A stretch of DNA of 64,000 nucleotides, taken from the NCBI GenBank assembly GCA_937124965.1, contig CAKZLB010000013.1, positions 1 to 64,000 on the forward strand, in the 5' to 3' direction. Below are positions 46,057-53,167 of the stretch, in pieces (position 1 is the stretch's first letter; each line of letters starts with the position of its first letter). Source of the DNA: an uncultured Bacteroidota bacterium (GTDB taxonomy: Bacteria; Bacteroidota; Bacteroidia; NS11-12g; UBA9320). The position numbers and the translations under genes were made by a program. Under the pieces are notes generated by a model that ran no database searches, was not told where the DNA came from, and saw only the letters and a program-made list of their open reading frames with translations.

Positions 46057-46238
46057 TCATTTTCTCCCAGCTCGTTGTTGATTTCAATAAGTATGGTAAA
46101 GAAGCCCACAAGATTTGTGGCGGCTTTACGGGCTTCCAGTAACGATAATGGTGGGTCATATAATGTAGAAATTTGATGGGCTATGCTATTGAATAAGTCT
46201 TCGTTTGATTGGTCTGGTTTGGCGGGGTTTTGTGTCAT
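46053..46238 (-). CDS. Small hypothetical protein coupled to the serine recombinase
   Basis: 61 residues from ATG 46238 (MTQNPAKPDQSNEDLF). Its stop overlaps the recombinase start by four bases. A strong GAAAGGAAGC Shine-Dalgarno six bases upstream decides the start; the longer ORF start at 46262 has none. The sequence is a single amphipathic-helix-rich domain (EDLFNSIAHQISTLY, LLEARKAATNLVGFFTILIEINNEL). Function unknown; it could be a recombination directionality or accessory factor by position. Confidence 0.65.
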   Translation of the reverse strand: MTQNPAKPDQSNEDLFNSIAHQISTLYDPPLSLLEARKAATNLVGFFTILIEINNELGENE

Positions 46239-46720
46239 GTGCTTCCTTTCTGCAATAGACAATGAAAAGCCATCAGGCCATAGGCCTGTGGCTCAATTTG
46301 GGGTGGGTGAAAAAGTTATGAGGCTTTCGCCCCATCAAAAAACAATGACGCTCTCCTGCTATGTGGGAGCGTTCACGCCATTGTTTTTAGGCCTATAATC
46401 GGCAAATTCTTTTATATGTGGTTTGAAGTTGGTTGTGTTTTAGCACGGGTCATTGACATATCTTAAAACTTAAGCGGAGATTGTTAATTGACGAAGTGAA
46501 TTTTAAATTAAAAGCCCTGAAAAGTCAAGGGGCATTGCAGTGGTATGTTTTGCTACAGACATCACGCACTTGGAGCTTCACGTGCATAGCCTTGATCGAT
46601 TTTTATTGTTTTAAAATTCGCTCTGTAATTTGAAAATCATTGTTTTATTTTGTTCAGATTGAAAAGTGTTGCATCCGACATTATGTTTTTAGACAAAATG
46701 CTAAACTTTACTTATCTTTA
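46239..46720. other. Intergenic region with two hairpins
   Basis: No convincing gene. A GCCATCAGGCC / AGGCCTGTGGC imperfect hairpin lies near 46270-46293, and a long hairpin at 46338-46388 pairs AAAAACAATG with CATTGTTTTT and ACGCTC with GAGCGT around an eight-base loop plus a bulge. The second looks like a bidirectional terminator. The rest (46400-46720) is AT-rich; nothing else seen. Confidence 0.5.
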
Positions 46721-47335
46721 TCAATACTGTCTTGCATACAAATGGCCAGCTTTATTTATTCCGCCTATTTGGTCTGGATTTAATGTGGGTAAACTCTTGC
46801 CAAATTTAACCTCAAGCGCCTCAATAATTTTGGGAGCTGCCGCAGTTGGATATTTGTATTTATGGTTGTAACCATCGTTCATATTTACGACCCTCATCAA
46901 TTTAATTTCTTCTCTAAACATGGTTGAGTCCATCTCCCTATCCCAGAGACTGCTGACATCACTAAAGAACAAGAATTCTTGTGAAAGAAAACCAAAGTAT
47001 TTGTCACGCGCATTAATTAATTGCTCATGATTTACTGAAAGTACTTGTTGGCAAGGAGCTAGTTGAATGTCACAATCTGTTAATTCCGGGCCAACCGTCA
47101 AACCGATAATGCTCTTATTGCTTAGATGTATATGTTTCATGTCGAATGCTTCATTAGCTATTTCACGTAATAAAAAGCTTGAAATTCTGAAGGAGTCCTC
47201 AAAATTCTTGTAGTCAATTGCTTGCAATTTATTAATCTCCTTATTCCATTTATAGCTATATAATTTTAACATATGACGGAATTGAGGCGCGTTGTCAATA
47301 AAATTAATATGGTAGAAATTGTAAAAGAATGACAA
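46721..47335 (-). CDS. Orphan hypothetical protein
   Basis: 204 residues, no family recognised. No signal peptide or membrane helix. It is rich in aromatic residues at the start (MSFFYNFYHINF), with LKLYSYKWNKEINKLQAIDY, a central SNKSIIGLTVGPELTDC segment and a C-terminal SLPTLNPDQIGGINKAGHLY. The composition is much more AT-rich than the recombinase next to it, so it may have a different origin. It lies inside the segment bracketed by the 88-bp repeats and ends 482 bases from the small coupled gene. It may be cargo such as a defence or regulatory protein, but nothing specific supports that. Confidence 0.6.
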   Translation of the reverse strand: MSFFYNFYHINFIDNAPQFRHMLKLYSYKWNKEINKLQAIDYKNFEDSFRISSFLLREIANEAFDMKHIHLSNKSIIGLTVGPELTDCDIQLAPCQQVLSVNHEQLINARDKYFGFLSQEFLFFSDVSSLWDREMDSTMFREEIKLMRVVNMNDGYNHKYKYPTAAAPKIIEALEVKFGKSLPTLNPDQIGGINKAGHLYARQY

Positions 47336-47360
47336 AAGGGCTTTGTTTTTAACTTTTACT

Positions 47361-47448
47361 ATGACGATTGAAAATCGCCACTGTTATGATGCATTGTCCT
47401 CAAAGTTTTCGAGATGTGGGTTTCGGAGAGTGCTATAACGGCCTTGCG
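47361..47448 (+). repeat. 88-bp direct repeat, right copy
   Basis: Copy of 44399-44487 in the same orientation. It includes the last codons of the serine recombinase gene but is followed by unrelated sequence, so it is a truncated duplicate. One single-base deletion and two substitutions separate the copies. Confidence 0.92.
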
Positions 47449-47499
47449 GGCGAGAGCTGTGTTTGGGCACATTCACACTCTTCCTCAGGGACTGACAAT

Positions 47500-47757
47500 T
47501 CATCGTGCGGCTAGCATACTTCGCGGGCGAACATAAATAGCTCCTCCATCATGGGTTAAGACCATATTCGATGCATACAGCAATCTTCCTTCTTCAGAGG
47601 AGGGGCTAGAAGAATCGTCGACATTGCATAGCCGCATGTCTCCTGAGCGGCGGCAGGAAACAATCGATATGTATACGCGATGCTCAGGTCGAGATCTTAC
47701 TCCACCTCCGCTATGTGGAACAGCTGGATCATAGATAGAATACATCAAAATTCCCAT
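47500..47757 (-). CDS. Doubtful small ORF
   Basis: 85-codon ORF divergent from the helicase gene, rich in Arg and Ser (VYISIVSCRRSGDMRLCNVDDSSSPSSEE). No family recognised, no Shine-Dalgarno and no signal peptide. It occupies most of the 350-base gap between the 88-bp repeat and the helicase gene. It could be a small regulator of the helicase gene or chance coding; I cannot decide. Confidence 0.25.
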   Translation of the reverse strand: MGILMYSIYDPAVPHSGGGVRSRPEHRVYISIVSCRRSGDMRLCNVDDSSSPSSEEGRLLYASNMVLTHDGGAIYVRPRSMLAAR

Positions 47758-47763
47758 AATGCA

Positions 47764-47792
47764 TTGACTTTGTTATGGATGCGCGTTAAAAC
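47764..47792 (+). promoter_or_regulatory. Sigma70-like promoter before the helicase gene
   Basis: TTGACT and TAAAAC are separated by 17 bases, resembling a proteobacterial -35/-10 pair rather than the host TTG/TAnnTTTG type. The -10 ends six bases before the ATG at 47799, implying a very short or absent leader. Confidence 0.35.
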
Positions 47793-47798
47793 ACCTTC

Positions 47799-50700
47799 AT
47801 GCAAAAAGAGCGTGTGTTTCATTATATCAAACAGGCTGTAGATGAGCTTGTTGAGCAGGACAGATTTGATACGGGTGATGAGTTTAGGCTAACTCAACGC
47901 CAAGCTCTGCACGACTATGCTGAAGACCTAGTTGATGACACTCTAAGTTTAAATGAAAAACTTACCGGGTTCTTTGAAATTCCTACTGGTATTGGTAAAA
48001 CAGCCCTGTTTCTCTCGATAATCGGCAAAGCTCATCATGCTGCAAAAGCCAATGGTGAAGAAATGCGCTCTGTCATTGTCGTGCCCCGCACCAAAATTAT
48101 GCGTGATACGTATAATAAGGATGCCAAAAAGTTTATACCTGATTTGATTGATGATATTGGTCGGCATGGTGATGGGCATAAAGAAAAAGACAAGCCCATT
48201 ATGCTGATGACCTATAGAGCTTTTGAAAAACTGACAAAGTCATATGAGCTGGGGCCTGAGAATGTTGATCTGTTGGCTACAGATGAATCACACCGCGGTA
48301 TCTCTGAAAATATGACCGACAATGTAGTTAGTGCTTATCAGGATACGGATACTGCTTTGTTGGGCTTTACGGCATCTTCTGAATTTGATGATGCAAGATC
48401 TGTCTATAACACTCATCGCCGCGCTATTTATGAGAAAAAAATCGGTCAGGCCGTTCGGGAGGGCGAGCAGCTCGCAGAATATATCCAAACCCAGAATTAT
48501 ATTATTCGCGTTGAGCCACAAGACTTGAAAGAGCTGCAGAAAACCTTTTATGCGGTTGCGCTCAGTGATACCGACTACAAAACACGCATGAAGCAAGCGG
48601 CGTGGAATAAAGCGATGATACGCGTATTGCGTGATGGTCGTGATGAGCGCACGAAAGAACCCTTAACGGACAATCAAGGAGGATTATACGTACAAGATAC
48701 AACGCATGCAGATGTGCTGGAAACACAGTTAAATGCTGATCCTGTTTTAGCACAAAGAGCAGCCGCACAAGGCTATAAAAAAATGGCTGTAGCCATTCAT
48801 TCTCATAGAAGTAAGGCCGCAAACAGACAGGCTTTCAAGGATTATGAGGCTGGCAAAATCTTGATGATTGTAGGCGATGATATGTTCAAAGAAGGGTATG
48901 ATTACCCGCCAATGAAAACCGTGCTTGATTATCAGCGCGGCTCTCTGGTGGATAAAGTTCAGATTTTGGGACGCGGCGCGCGTCGCTGGTTTAATGAGCG
49001 CAAGGATCGATATGAAGGCCTTACATTCATCGACAGCATTATCTATATCGGTTCGGATGATGACAAAATTGATTTGCAACGTGAGACCAGAGCTAGACGA
49101 AATGCTGTTACGGCGAGAGATGTTATGAATGGTGAGGCTTATGTTTTAAGTCCGAAAGAAGCTAAAAAGGAAGAAGCGCTCAAAGAAAAAGATCTGACAT
49201 ACAAACGCGGTAAAGTCATTTTCCCAGACGATGACAATATCAAGGAATATACAGACCTTGAGGCTCTTGAGACATTTTCAAGTGAGCAGGGGGAATTTAA
49301 AAAAGATAGATTTAAGGGATATGAGCCTATACCAGAAGAGGATTTAGCTTTTCTAAGGTCCGAGGCAGAACGCACAGGTCTTGGGGGAAGCGCCATATTT
49401 AGCACAACCAACCTCTGGCCAAATGGTTTGACTGGAAGTCATGCCGCAGACGTTGTTCATGGCGACAACAAAACTTCCCGCCCCATATGGATTGGTGCAC
49501 TTAAAGCCACCTACATTATACAACCTGATAGTGAAAATGAGCCTATATCAGAAGAAGATTTAGCTTTCCTAAAGTCCGCGGCAGAACGCACAGGGGTCGG
49601 CGGGAAAATCATATTTAAATCTATCACAACTCCACCCACAGGACTTAATAAAGAAAATGCGTATGCTTTAGTTGCTGGAAAGAGGAAAAACGCTCCACCA
49701 TCATGGATTAAAGCACTAAAAGAAGCTTACCTTCTGCTACCTGATGCCAAAACGAAAAAACCTATATCTAAGGGAGATTTAGAATTCTTACAAAGTGAAG
49801 TTACACGAACAGGTTTAACAGGAGGCGCTATCTTCAAGATGATAAAGGATCCTCCAGAAGGATTTGACGGGAGAATTTCAGGCAACGTTGTTCGTGGTGT
49901 ACGAAAATACCTTCATCCATTATGGGTTAAAACATTAAAGAAAGCTTATCGGAAACAGCCCACTTCCAATTTAAAAAAAGTAAAGCAAGAACCCATATCT
50001 AAAGAAGACTTCGCTTTCCTGAAATCCGAAGCAGAGCGCACAGGGTTGAAGGGGGCTGAGGTATTTAACCGAATGAAAAAACGGCCAGAAGGCATGACAA
50101 AAAGGCATGCCGCAAGTATTCAAAGTGGCGAAAAACATGCCGCCCCACCTAGCTTCACACAAGCCTTAAAGGTAGGCTATAAAAATCAACTAGATAAGAT
50201 AATAAAATATAAACCAATTTCATACGCTGAGTGGAAATTCTTGAGATCTGAAGTTGACCGCACGCGCCTAAATGGAGCCGCTGCTTTTAATTTAATAGAA
50301 CATTCACCAGAAGGCATGACAAAATTTGATGCCAATGACATTATAGTTCACCAAAAAGCTAAGCCTTCTGCCTTTATAAAGGCTTTGAAAGAAATTTACG
50401 CGAAACAACCGGATGCCACACCTAAGCCAAGACCCAAATTAGAACTGATTTCTGAAGAGGACCGTGCTTTCCTAAAATCCGAAGCTAAACGAACAGGTTT
50501 AGGGGGAAGAGGTATCTTTTATTATATAGAAACTGCTCCATACAATATGACACCTAGATATGCAGAAAAGATTCTAAAAGGGCAGAAATCTGCTCCACTG
50601 TCATATGTAGACACACTCAAAAAAGCGTACAAAGAACAGCCAAATGCAAAGAAAGGGCCCAAATTAGAGCTTATTTCTGAAGAAGACCGTACTTTTTTGA

Positions 50701-51161
50701 AATTAGAGGTTCAGCGGACAGGATTAAGGCCCCACACTATCTTCAATTATATAGAAGAACTTCCGGAAGGTATGACAAAAAGATACATAAGCCACATTAT
50801 AGATGACGATAAAAAATATGCACCGCCTTCATATATTATCGCACTAAAGGTTGTCTATCAAAAACAACTTGATGCAAAACCGCAAGAGCCAAAGCCAAAA
50901 CCAGAACCTATTTCTCAAGAAGATCTTGCTTTTCTTAAGTCCGAATCCAAGCGAACAAGTTTATCCGGTTATGTTCTCTTCAATCGTATTGCACACCCAC
51001 CGCAAGGCATGACTCAGAGCCAAGCCAATAAAATTGTTGCGGGTAATAGGAAATCTGCACCGCCTTTGTATGTAGAAGCACTGAAAAATAGCTTCTTGCA
51101 ACAACCAGACAAAAAACCATCAAGCAATAATCAACTACCGCCAGACGAATTGGGTATGTAG
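47799..51161 (+). CDS. SF2 helicase with C-terminal tandem HTH-like module array
   Basis: 1120 residues in two parts. Residues 1-500 are an SF2 DEAD/DEAH-type helicase: Walker A PTGIGKT (62-68), motif II DESH (162-165), motif III GFTAS (189-193), and motif VI QILGRGARR (388-396) are all intact, like the ResIII/type I restriction motor class. No nuclease or methylase motif is visible. Residues 509-1107 are eight tandem modules of about 70-80 residues. Each runs P-I-S-x-E-D-x-x-F-L-(K/R)-S-E, then R-T-G-L and I-F, then P-E-G-M-T, A-x-x-I, APPS(Y/W)(I/V)xALK and Y-x-x-Q. The pattern fits a helical DNA-binding fold, and Lys/Pro-rich linkers separate several modules. Function is unknown. DNA translocation or unwinding guided by the array is the best inference; defence or element replication are both possible. 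No Shine-Dalgarno is present. Confidence 0.88.
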   Translation: MQKERVFHYIKQAVDELVEQDRFDTGDEFRLTQRQALHDYAEDLVDDTLSLNEKLTGFFEIPTGIGKTALFLSIIGKAHHAAKANGEEMRSVIVVPRTKIMRDTYNKDAKKFIPDLIDDIGRHGDGHKEKDKPIMLMTYRAFEKLTKSYELGPENVDLLATDESHRGISENMTDNVVSAYQDTDTALLGFTASSEFDDARSVYNTHRRAIYEKKIGQAVREGEQLAEYIQTQNYIIRVEPQDLKELQKTFYAVALSDTDYKTRMKQAAWNKAMIRVLRDGRDERTKEPLTDNQGGLYVQDTTHADVLETQLNADPVLAQRAAAQGYKKMAVAIHSHRSKAANRQAFKDYEAGKILMIVGDDMFKEGYDYPPMKTVLDYQRGSLVDKVQILGRGARRWFNERKDRYEGLTFIDSIIYIGSDDDKIDLQRETRARRNAVTARDVMNGEAYVLSPKEAKKEEALKEKDLTYKRGKVIFPDDDNIKEYTDLEALETFSSEQGEFKKDRFKGYEPIPEEDLAFLRSEAERTGLGGSAIFSTTNLWPNGLTGSHAADVVHGDNKTSRPIWIGALKATYIIQPDSENEPISEEDLAFLKSAAERTGVGGKIIFKSITTPPTGLNKENAYALVAGKRKNAPPSWIKALKEAYLLLPDAKTKKPISKGDLEFLQSEVTRTGLTGGAIFKMIKDPPEGFDGRISGNVVRGVRKYLHPLWVKTLKKAYRKQPTSNLKKVKQEPISKEDFAFLKSEAERTGLKGAEVFNRMKKRPEGMTKRHAASIQSGEKHAAPPSFTQALKVGYKNQLDKIIKYKPISYAEWKFLRSEVDRTRLNGAAAFNLIEHSPEGMTKFDANDIIVHQKAKPSAFIKALKEIYAKQPDATPKPRPKLELISEEDRAFLKSEAKRTGLGGRGIFYYIETAPYNMTPRYAEKILKGQKSAPLSYVDTLKKAYKEQPNAKKGPKLELISEEDRTFLKLEVQRTGLRPHTIFNYIEELPEGMTKRYISHIIDDDKKYAPPSYIIALKVVYQKQLDAKPQEPKPKPEPISQEDLAFLKSESKRTSLSGYVLFNRIAHPPQGMTQSQANKIVAGNRKSAPPLYVEALKNSFLQQPDKKPSSNNQLPPDELGM
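49323..51120 (+). repeat. Coding array of eight HTH-like modules
   Basis: Eight in-frame repeats of about 220-235 bp within the helicase gene, starting near residues 509, 581, 654 and so on. Core positions are strongly kept (ISxEDxxFLKSE, RTGL, PEGMT, APPSxxxALK), while the residues between RTGL and PEGMT and around the AxxI helix vary from module to module. Codons diverge between modules, so the array is old rather than a recent expansion. A ninth, detached module tail lies at 51498-51577. Confidence 0.9.
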
Positions 51162-51222
51162 ATCGAATTCGTACGGGACCCGAATTAACTCCATAAGTGA
51201 TTGGTGTGTTTCAGATGTGAAA

Positions 51223-51249
51223 AAGGGCAGGTATGATCTGCCCTTAATC
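51223..51249 (+). terminator. Terminator after the helicase gene
   Basis: AAGGGCAG / CTGCCCTT stem with a seven-base loop, 62 bases downstream of the helicase stop. The following T-run is weak. Confidence 0.55.
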
Positions 51250-51357
51250 AAAGATCAAGATACCAGCAACATTTTTAATTATGGCTAAAACTTTAACTTT
51301 TAGTAGCGGTATCTGTGACGTTTCGTAATATAATTTTTGCAGATGATAAATAGAATA

Positions 51358-51509
51358 GGGGCTGTCGTAGATAACCAAGAAAGGTTATCATTATGGTCAT
51401 GCGCAAGAGTCGTTTAAGCACCTACAAACAAGATCGATTAATCGAACATTTTGTGTCGGGATCAACGGCCCGTACAGCGGCAAAGTTGATCAATGTAAGC
51501 AACATGTAG
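51358..51509 (+). mobile_element. IS1595-family insertion sequence remnant (left end)
   Basis: GGGGCTGTCGTAGATAACC at 51358-51376 looks like an IS1595-type terminal repeat. An ORF starting at 51393 reads MVMRKSRLSTYKQDRLIEHF and then HFVSGSTARTAAKLI, the N-terminus of ISXO2-like transposases, but stops after 38 codons at 51507-51509. The remainder of the IS is missing. Family call rests on recalled sequence similarity. Confidence 0.65.
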
Positions 51510-51577
51510 CTAGAATGATTGCAGGCAAGCACAAAAAAGCACCGTTATCTTGGACTAAAGCAATGTTGGATCAATAA
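51498..51577 (+). pseudogene. Detached ninth module tail of the helicase array
   Basis: In a different frame from the transposase remnant the sequence reads QHVARMIAGKHKKAPLSWTK followed by AMLDQ and a stop. This matches the second half of the helicase modules (A-x-x-I-x-x-G-K-x-K-x-APPSWxKALK). It is joined directly to the truncated transposase, so an IS insertion plus deletion probably cut off the end of a longer array or of a second array gene. Confidence 0.75.
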
Positions 51578-51579
51578 AA

Positions 51580-52797
51580 CTATAGCGCCGTAATGTCTTC
51601 ATTTAGTTTATCTACCGCATCGCTGGATAGGCCGTTTAGGTAGATTTGGGTGGTTTTTAGGTTTTGGTGGCCTAGCATTTCTGAGATTGCGGTTACGGGG
51701 ATGCCTTTGTTGTTGGCTAGTGACGCAAAGCTGTGGCGGCTGACATATGAAGTTAGGTTTTCTTCGATGCCGCAGAGTTTTCCGAGTTCTTTTAGCTTTT
51801 TGTTATAGCGCTTTCGCGCCCATTTAATGTCTTTATGCTGTTCAGCGAGATTGTCTCTTTTGACGATTGAGAACACAAAATCCTCGGCTGATTTATTCTT
51901 GGTATAGTCATTAAAAATATCACTGAGCGCCGCATTAATTTTAATGTCGTATTCCTGATGCGTTTTTGAGCGTTGATATTTAACGCGGCCATCGACGATA
52001 TTTTCTATACGCAACAGCGCAATATCTTTAAACGGCATGCCCATCAAATTAAATGATACCTGAAACATGTCCTTTGCAAATCGTAGGGGATGAGAGGGCT
52101 CTAGCTCCAAACTAAATATTTTTTTGAGCGCAGCTATATTGATAGCCCGCTTTTTTGTTTTGGTGGTTTTGATGGTGTAATCCTTAAAGGGATAATGCCC
52201 CGCATCAATTATTCCCGCCTTGATGGCACGGTTATAAATGGCGCGAATGGTTTTCATGTACATCGCAAGACTGTTCCAGCCATTGCCCTTTGATAAATGA
52301 TGCGTTTCAAAATCCTGCAAGAATTTTAGATTGATTTGTCTGAACAGCAAATCCTTCTCGCCCACATACCGCTTGACCACCCCCGCAACGGCAGCGTAGG
52401 CATCAGCATTGCCAATACGGTTGGCTTTTCGCAATTCCGTGATTAGGGTTTTTGTGTAGATAAAGAAACTCTTGCTGTTTTGTTGCGGCTGGATTTTTCC
52501 TTTCAACTGCACAACAGACAAAGAATTGAGCGCATCATCTTCGTCCAGTTTGGTGATGATATCGAGCGCTGCGGCTTTCTTTTTATCGAGATAATTATTC
52601 AACCGTGCAACGGATTCCGTGCCGCGATATGACTTTTTGATTTTTCGGTTTTTCTCATCCCAGTCCGTTTTTTGTACGTAATGCCCCGTTTGAATGGTGC
52701 TGGTTTTTCGAAAATGCGACAAGCGTAAAACAATGGGATATGATCCGTCCTTTCTAGCTCTGCGCATATCAAGCGCGATGGTGATACTCGTATTCAT
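51580..52797 (-). CDS. int: Tyrosine recombinase/integrase (Bacteroidota type)
   Basis: Integrase responsible for the tRNA-Ala insertion. 405 residues from ATG 52797 (MNTSITIALDMRRARKDGSY). The N-terminal arm-binding domain (about 1-90, YPIVLRLSHFRKTSTIQTG) and the SAM-like core-binding domain (about 105-205) are typical of Bacteroidota conjugative-transposon integrases. The catalytic domain has SRHSFAS, EMLGHQNLKTTQIYLNG with the nucleophile Tyr. The first catalytic Arg is replaced in NLMGMPFKDIALL, as in many Bacteroidota relatives. The longer ORF start at 52833 reads through the end repeat and is unlikely. The gene lies 144 bases from attR. Confidence 0.93.
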   Translation of the reverse strand: MNTSITIALDMRRARKDGSYPIVLRLSHFRKTSTIQTGHYVQKTDWDEKNRKIKKSYRGTESVARLNNYLDKKKAAALDIITKLDEDDALNSLSVVQLKGKIQPQQNSKSFFIYTKTLITELRKANRIGNADAYAAVAGVVKRYVGEKDLLFRQINLKFLQDFETHHLSKGNGWNSLAMYMKTIRAIYNRAIKAGIIDAGHYPFKDYTIKTTKTKKRAINIAALKKIFSLELEPSHPLRFAKDMFQVSFNLMGMPFKDIALLRIENIVDGRVKYQRSKTHQEYDIKINAALSDIFNDYTKNKSAEDFVFSIVKRDNLAEQHKDIKWARKRYNKKLKELGKLCGIEENLTSYVSRHSFASLANNKGIPVTAISEMLGHQNLKTTQIYLNGLSSDAVDKLNEDITAL

Positions 52798-52815
52798 CCA
52801 TTTAATCGTTTTATA

Positions 52816-52838
52816 TTTGCACGCCATTTGCACGCAAA
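52816..52838 (+). repeat. Right end repeat, two TTTGCACGC motifs
   Basis: Identical to 42058-42080 in the same orientation and about 100 bp inside attR, overlapping the longer possible integrase start. Candidate integrase arm-type site or autoregulatory operator. Confidence 0.7.
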
Positions 52839-52941
52839 CTTTGAGTTTATATGTATTGATATGATGCTATATGATGAGTAAAGCCCTGATAATCAACTTA
52901 ACAAACATCATATGATTTCATTTAATATCAAAATTTTTCGT

Positions 52942-52984
52942 CTGGCAGTCAAAAGGCCACCGGTTCGAATCCGGTATTCTCCAC
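52942..52984 (+). other. attR (tRNA-Ala 3' half duplicate)
   Basis: 43-bp copy of the anticodon-loop to acceptor part of tRNA-Ala with two differences from attL. It is not a complete tRNA; the upstream sequence is unrelated. Confidence 0.88.
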
Positions 52985-52993
52985 AAGAACAGA

Positions 52994-53085
52994 ATCTCAC
53001 GATAGTGAGATATTTCATTTTTGGAGATCATCCCAAGCCCGCTTGAGGATGAGTTGCAAAATGAAATATAAAACCCGATAGGGTT
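52994..53085 (+). other. Hairpin-rich segment between tRNA-end fragments
   Basis: Four stems in under 100 bp: ATCTCAC/GTGAGAT (52994-53011), TATTTCATTTT/AAAATGAAATA (53011-53068) enclosing CATCCCAAGC/GCTTGAGGATG (53029-53051), and AACCC/GGGTT (53072-53085). Could be a structured RNA or a folded recombination site. No coding potential. Confidence 0.45.
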
Positions 53086-53122
53086 CTGGACTTGGGCTGG
53101 AGGTTTGTATGGATGGCTCCGC

Positions 53123-53141
53123 AATCCGGTATTCTCCACAA
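53123..53141 (+). other. Second partial tRNA-Ala 3' end
   Basis: AATCCGGTATTCTCCACAA is identical to the 3' part of attR and its next two bases (52968-52986), 155 bp further on. It may mark the end of an older element inserted at the same tRNA. Confidence 0.75.
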
Positions 53142-53167
53142 AGCAAGACAGTATTGTCCACCTTGGA

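Larger units (their letters stand above)
41967..52984. mobile_element. Integrative mobilizable element in tRNA-Ala
   Basis: Bounded by a 43-bp direct repeat of the tRNA 3' half (41967-42009 and 52942-52984, two mismatches). It carries a tyrosine integrase next to the right end, a relaxase with MobC and a candidate oriT, but no type IV secretion genes, so it would need a helper for transfer. Cargo is a parDE pair, a serine recombinase cassette, an SF2 helicase with a tandem module array, and orphan ORFs. Most of it is visibly less AT-rich than the flanks. Integration and boundaries are directly supported; mobilization is inferred from families. Confidence 0.88.
52798..53167. other. Right-end att region of the element
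   Basis: No gene. It contains the right TTTGCACGC repeat (52816-52838), attR (52942-52984), a hairpin-rich segment (52994-53085), and a second 19-bp tRNA 3' end (53123-53141). The stretch 52840-52940 is AT-rich leader of the integrase region. Confidence 0.75.

Noticed and set aside
46183-46398. 71-codon + strand ORF
   Set aside because: It runs antisense to the coupled small gene and through a terminator hairpin, with no family or ribosome-binding site.
49323-51120. TALE-like repeat array
   Set aside because: Unit length is about 75 rather than 33-35 residues, there is no paired variable di-residue in a short helix-loop-helix, and linkers separate the modules.
47799-51161. Helicase as a restriction enzyme subunit (type I R or type III Res)
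   Set aside because: The motor resembles those families, but no PD-(D/E)XK nuclease motif, methylase or specificity gene is present, and the C-terminal half is the module array.
52942-52984. Second tRNA-Ala gene at the right end
   Set aside because: Only the anticodon loop to acceptor 3' part is present; the D-arm and 5' acceptor strand are missing, so it is an att site and not a gene.
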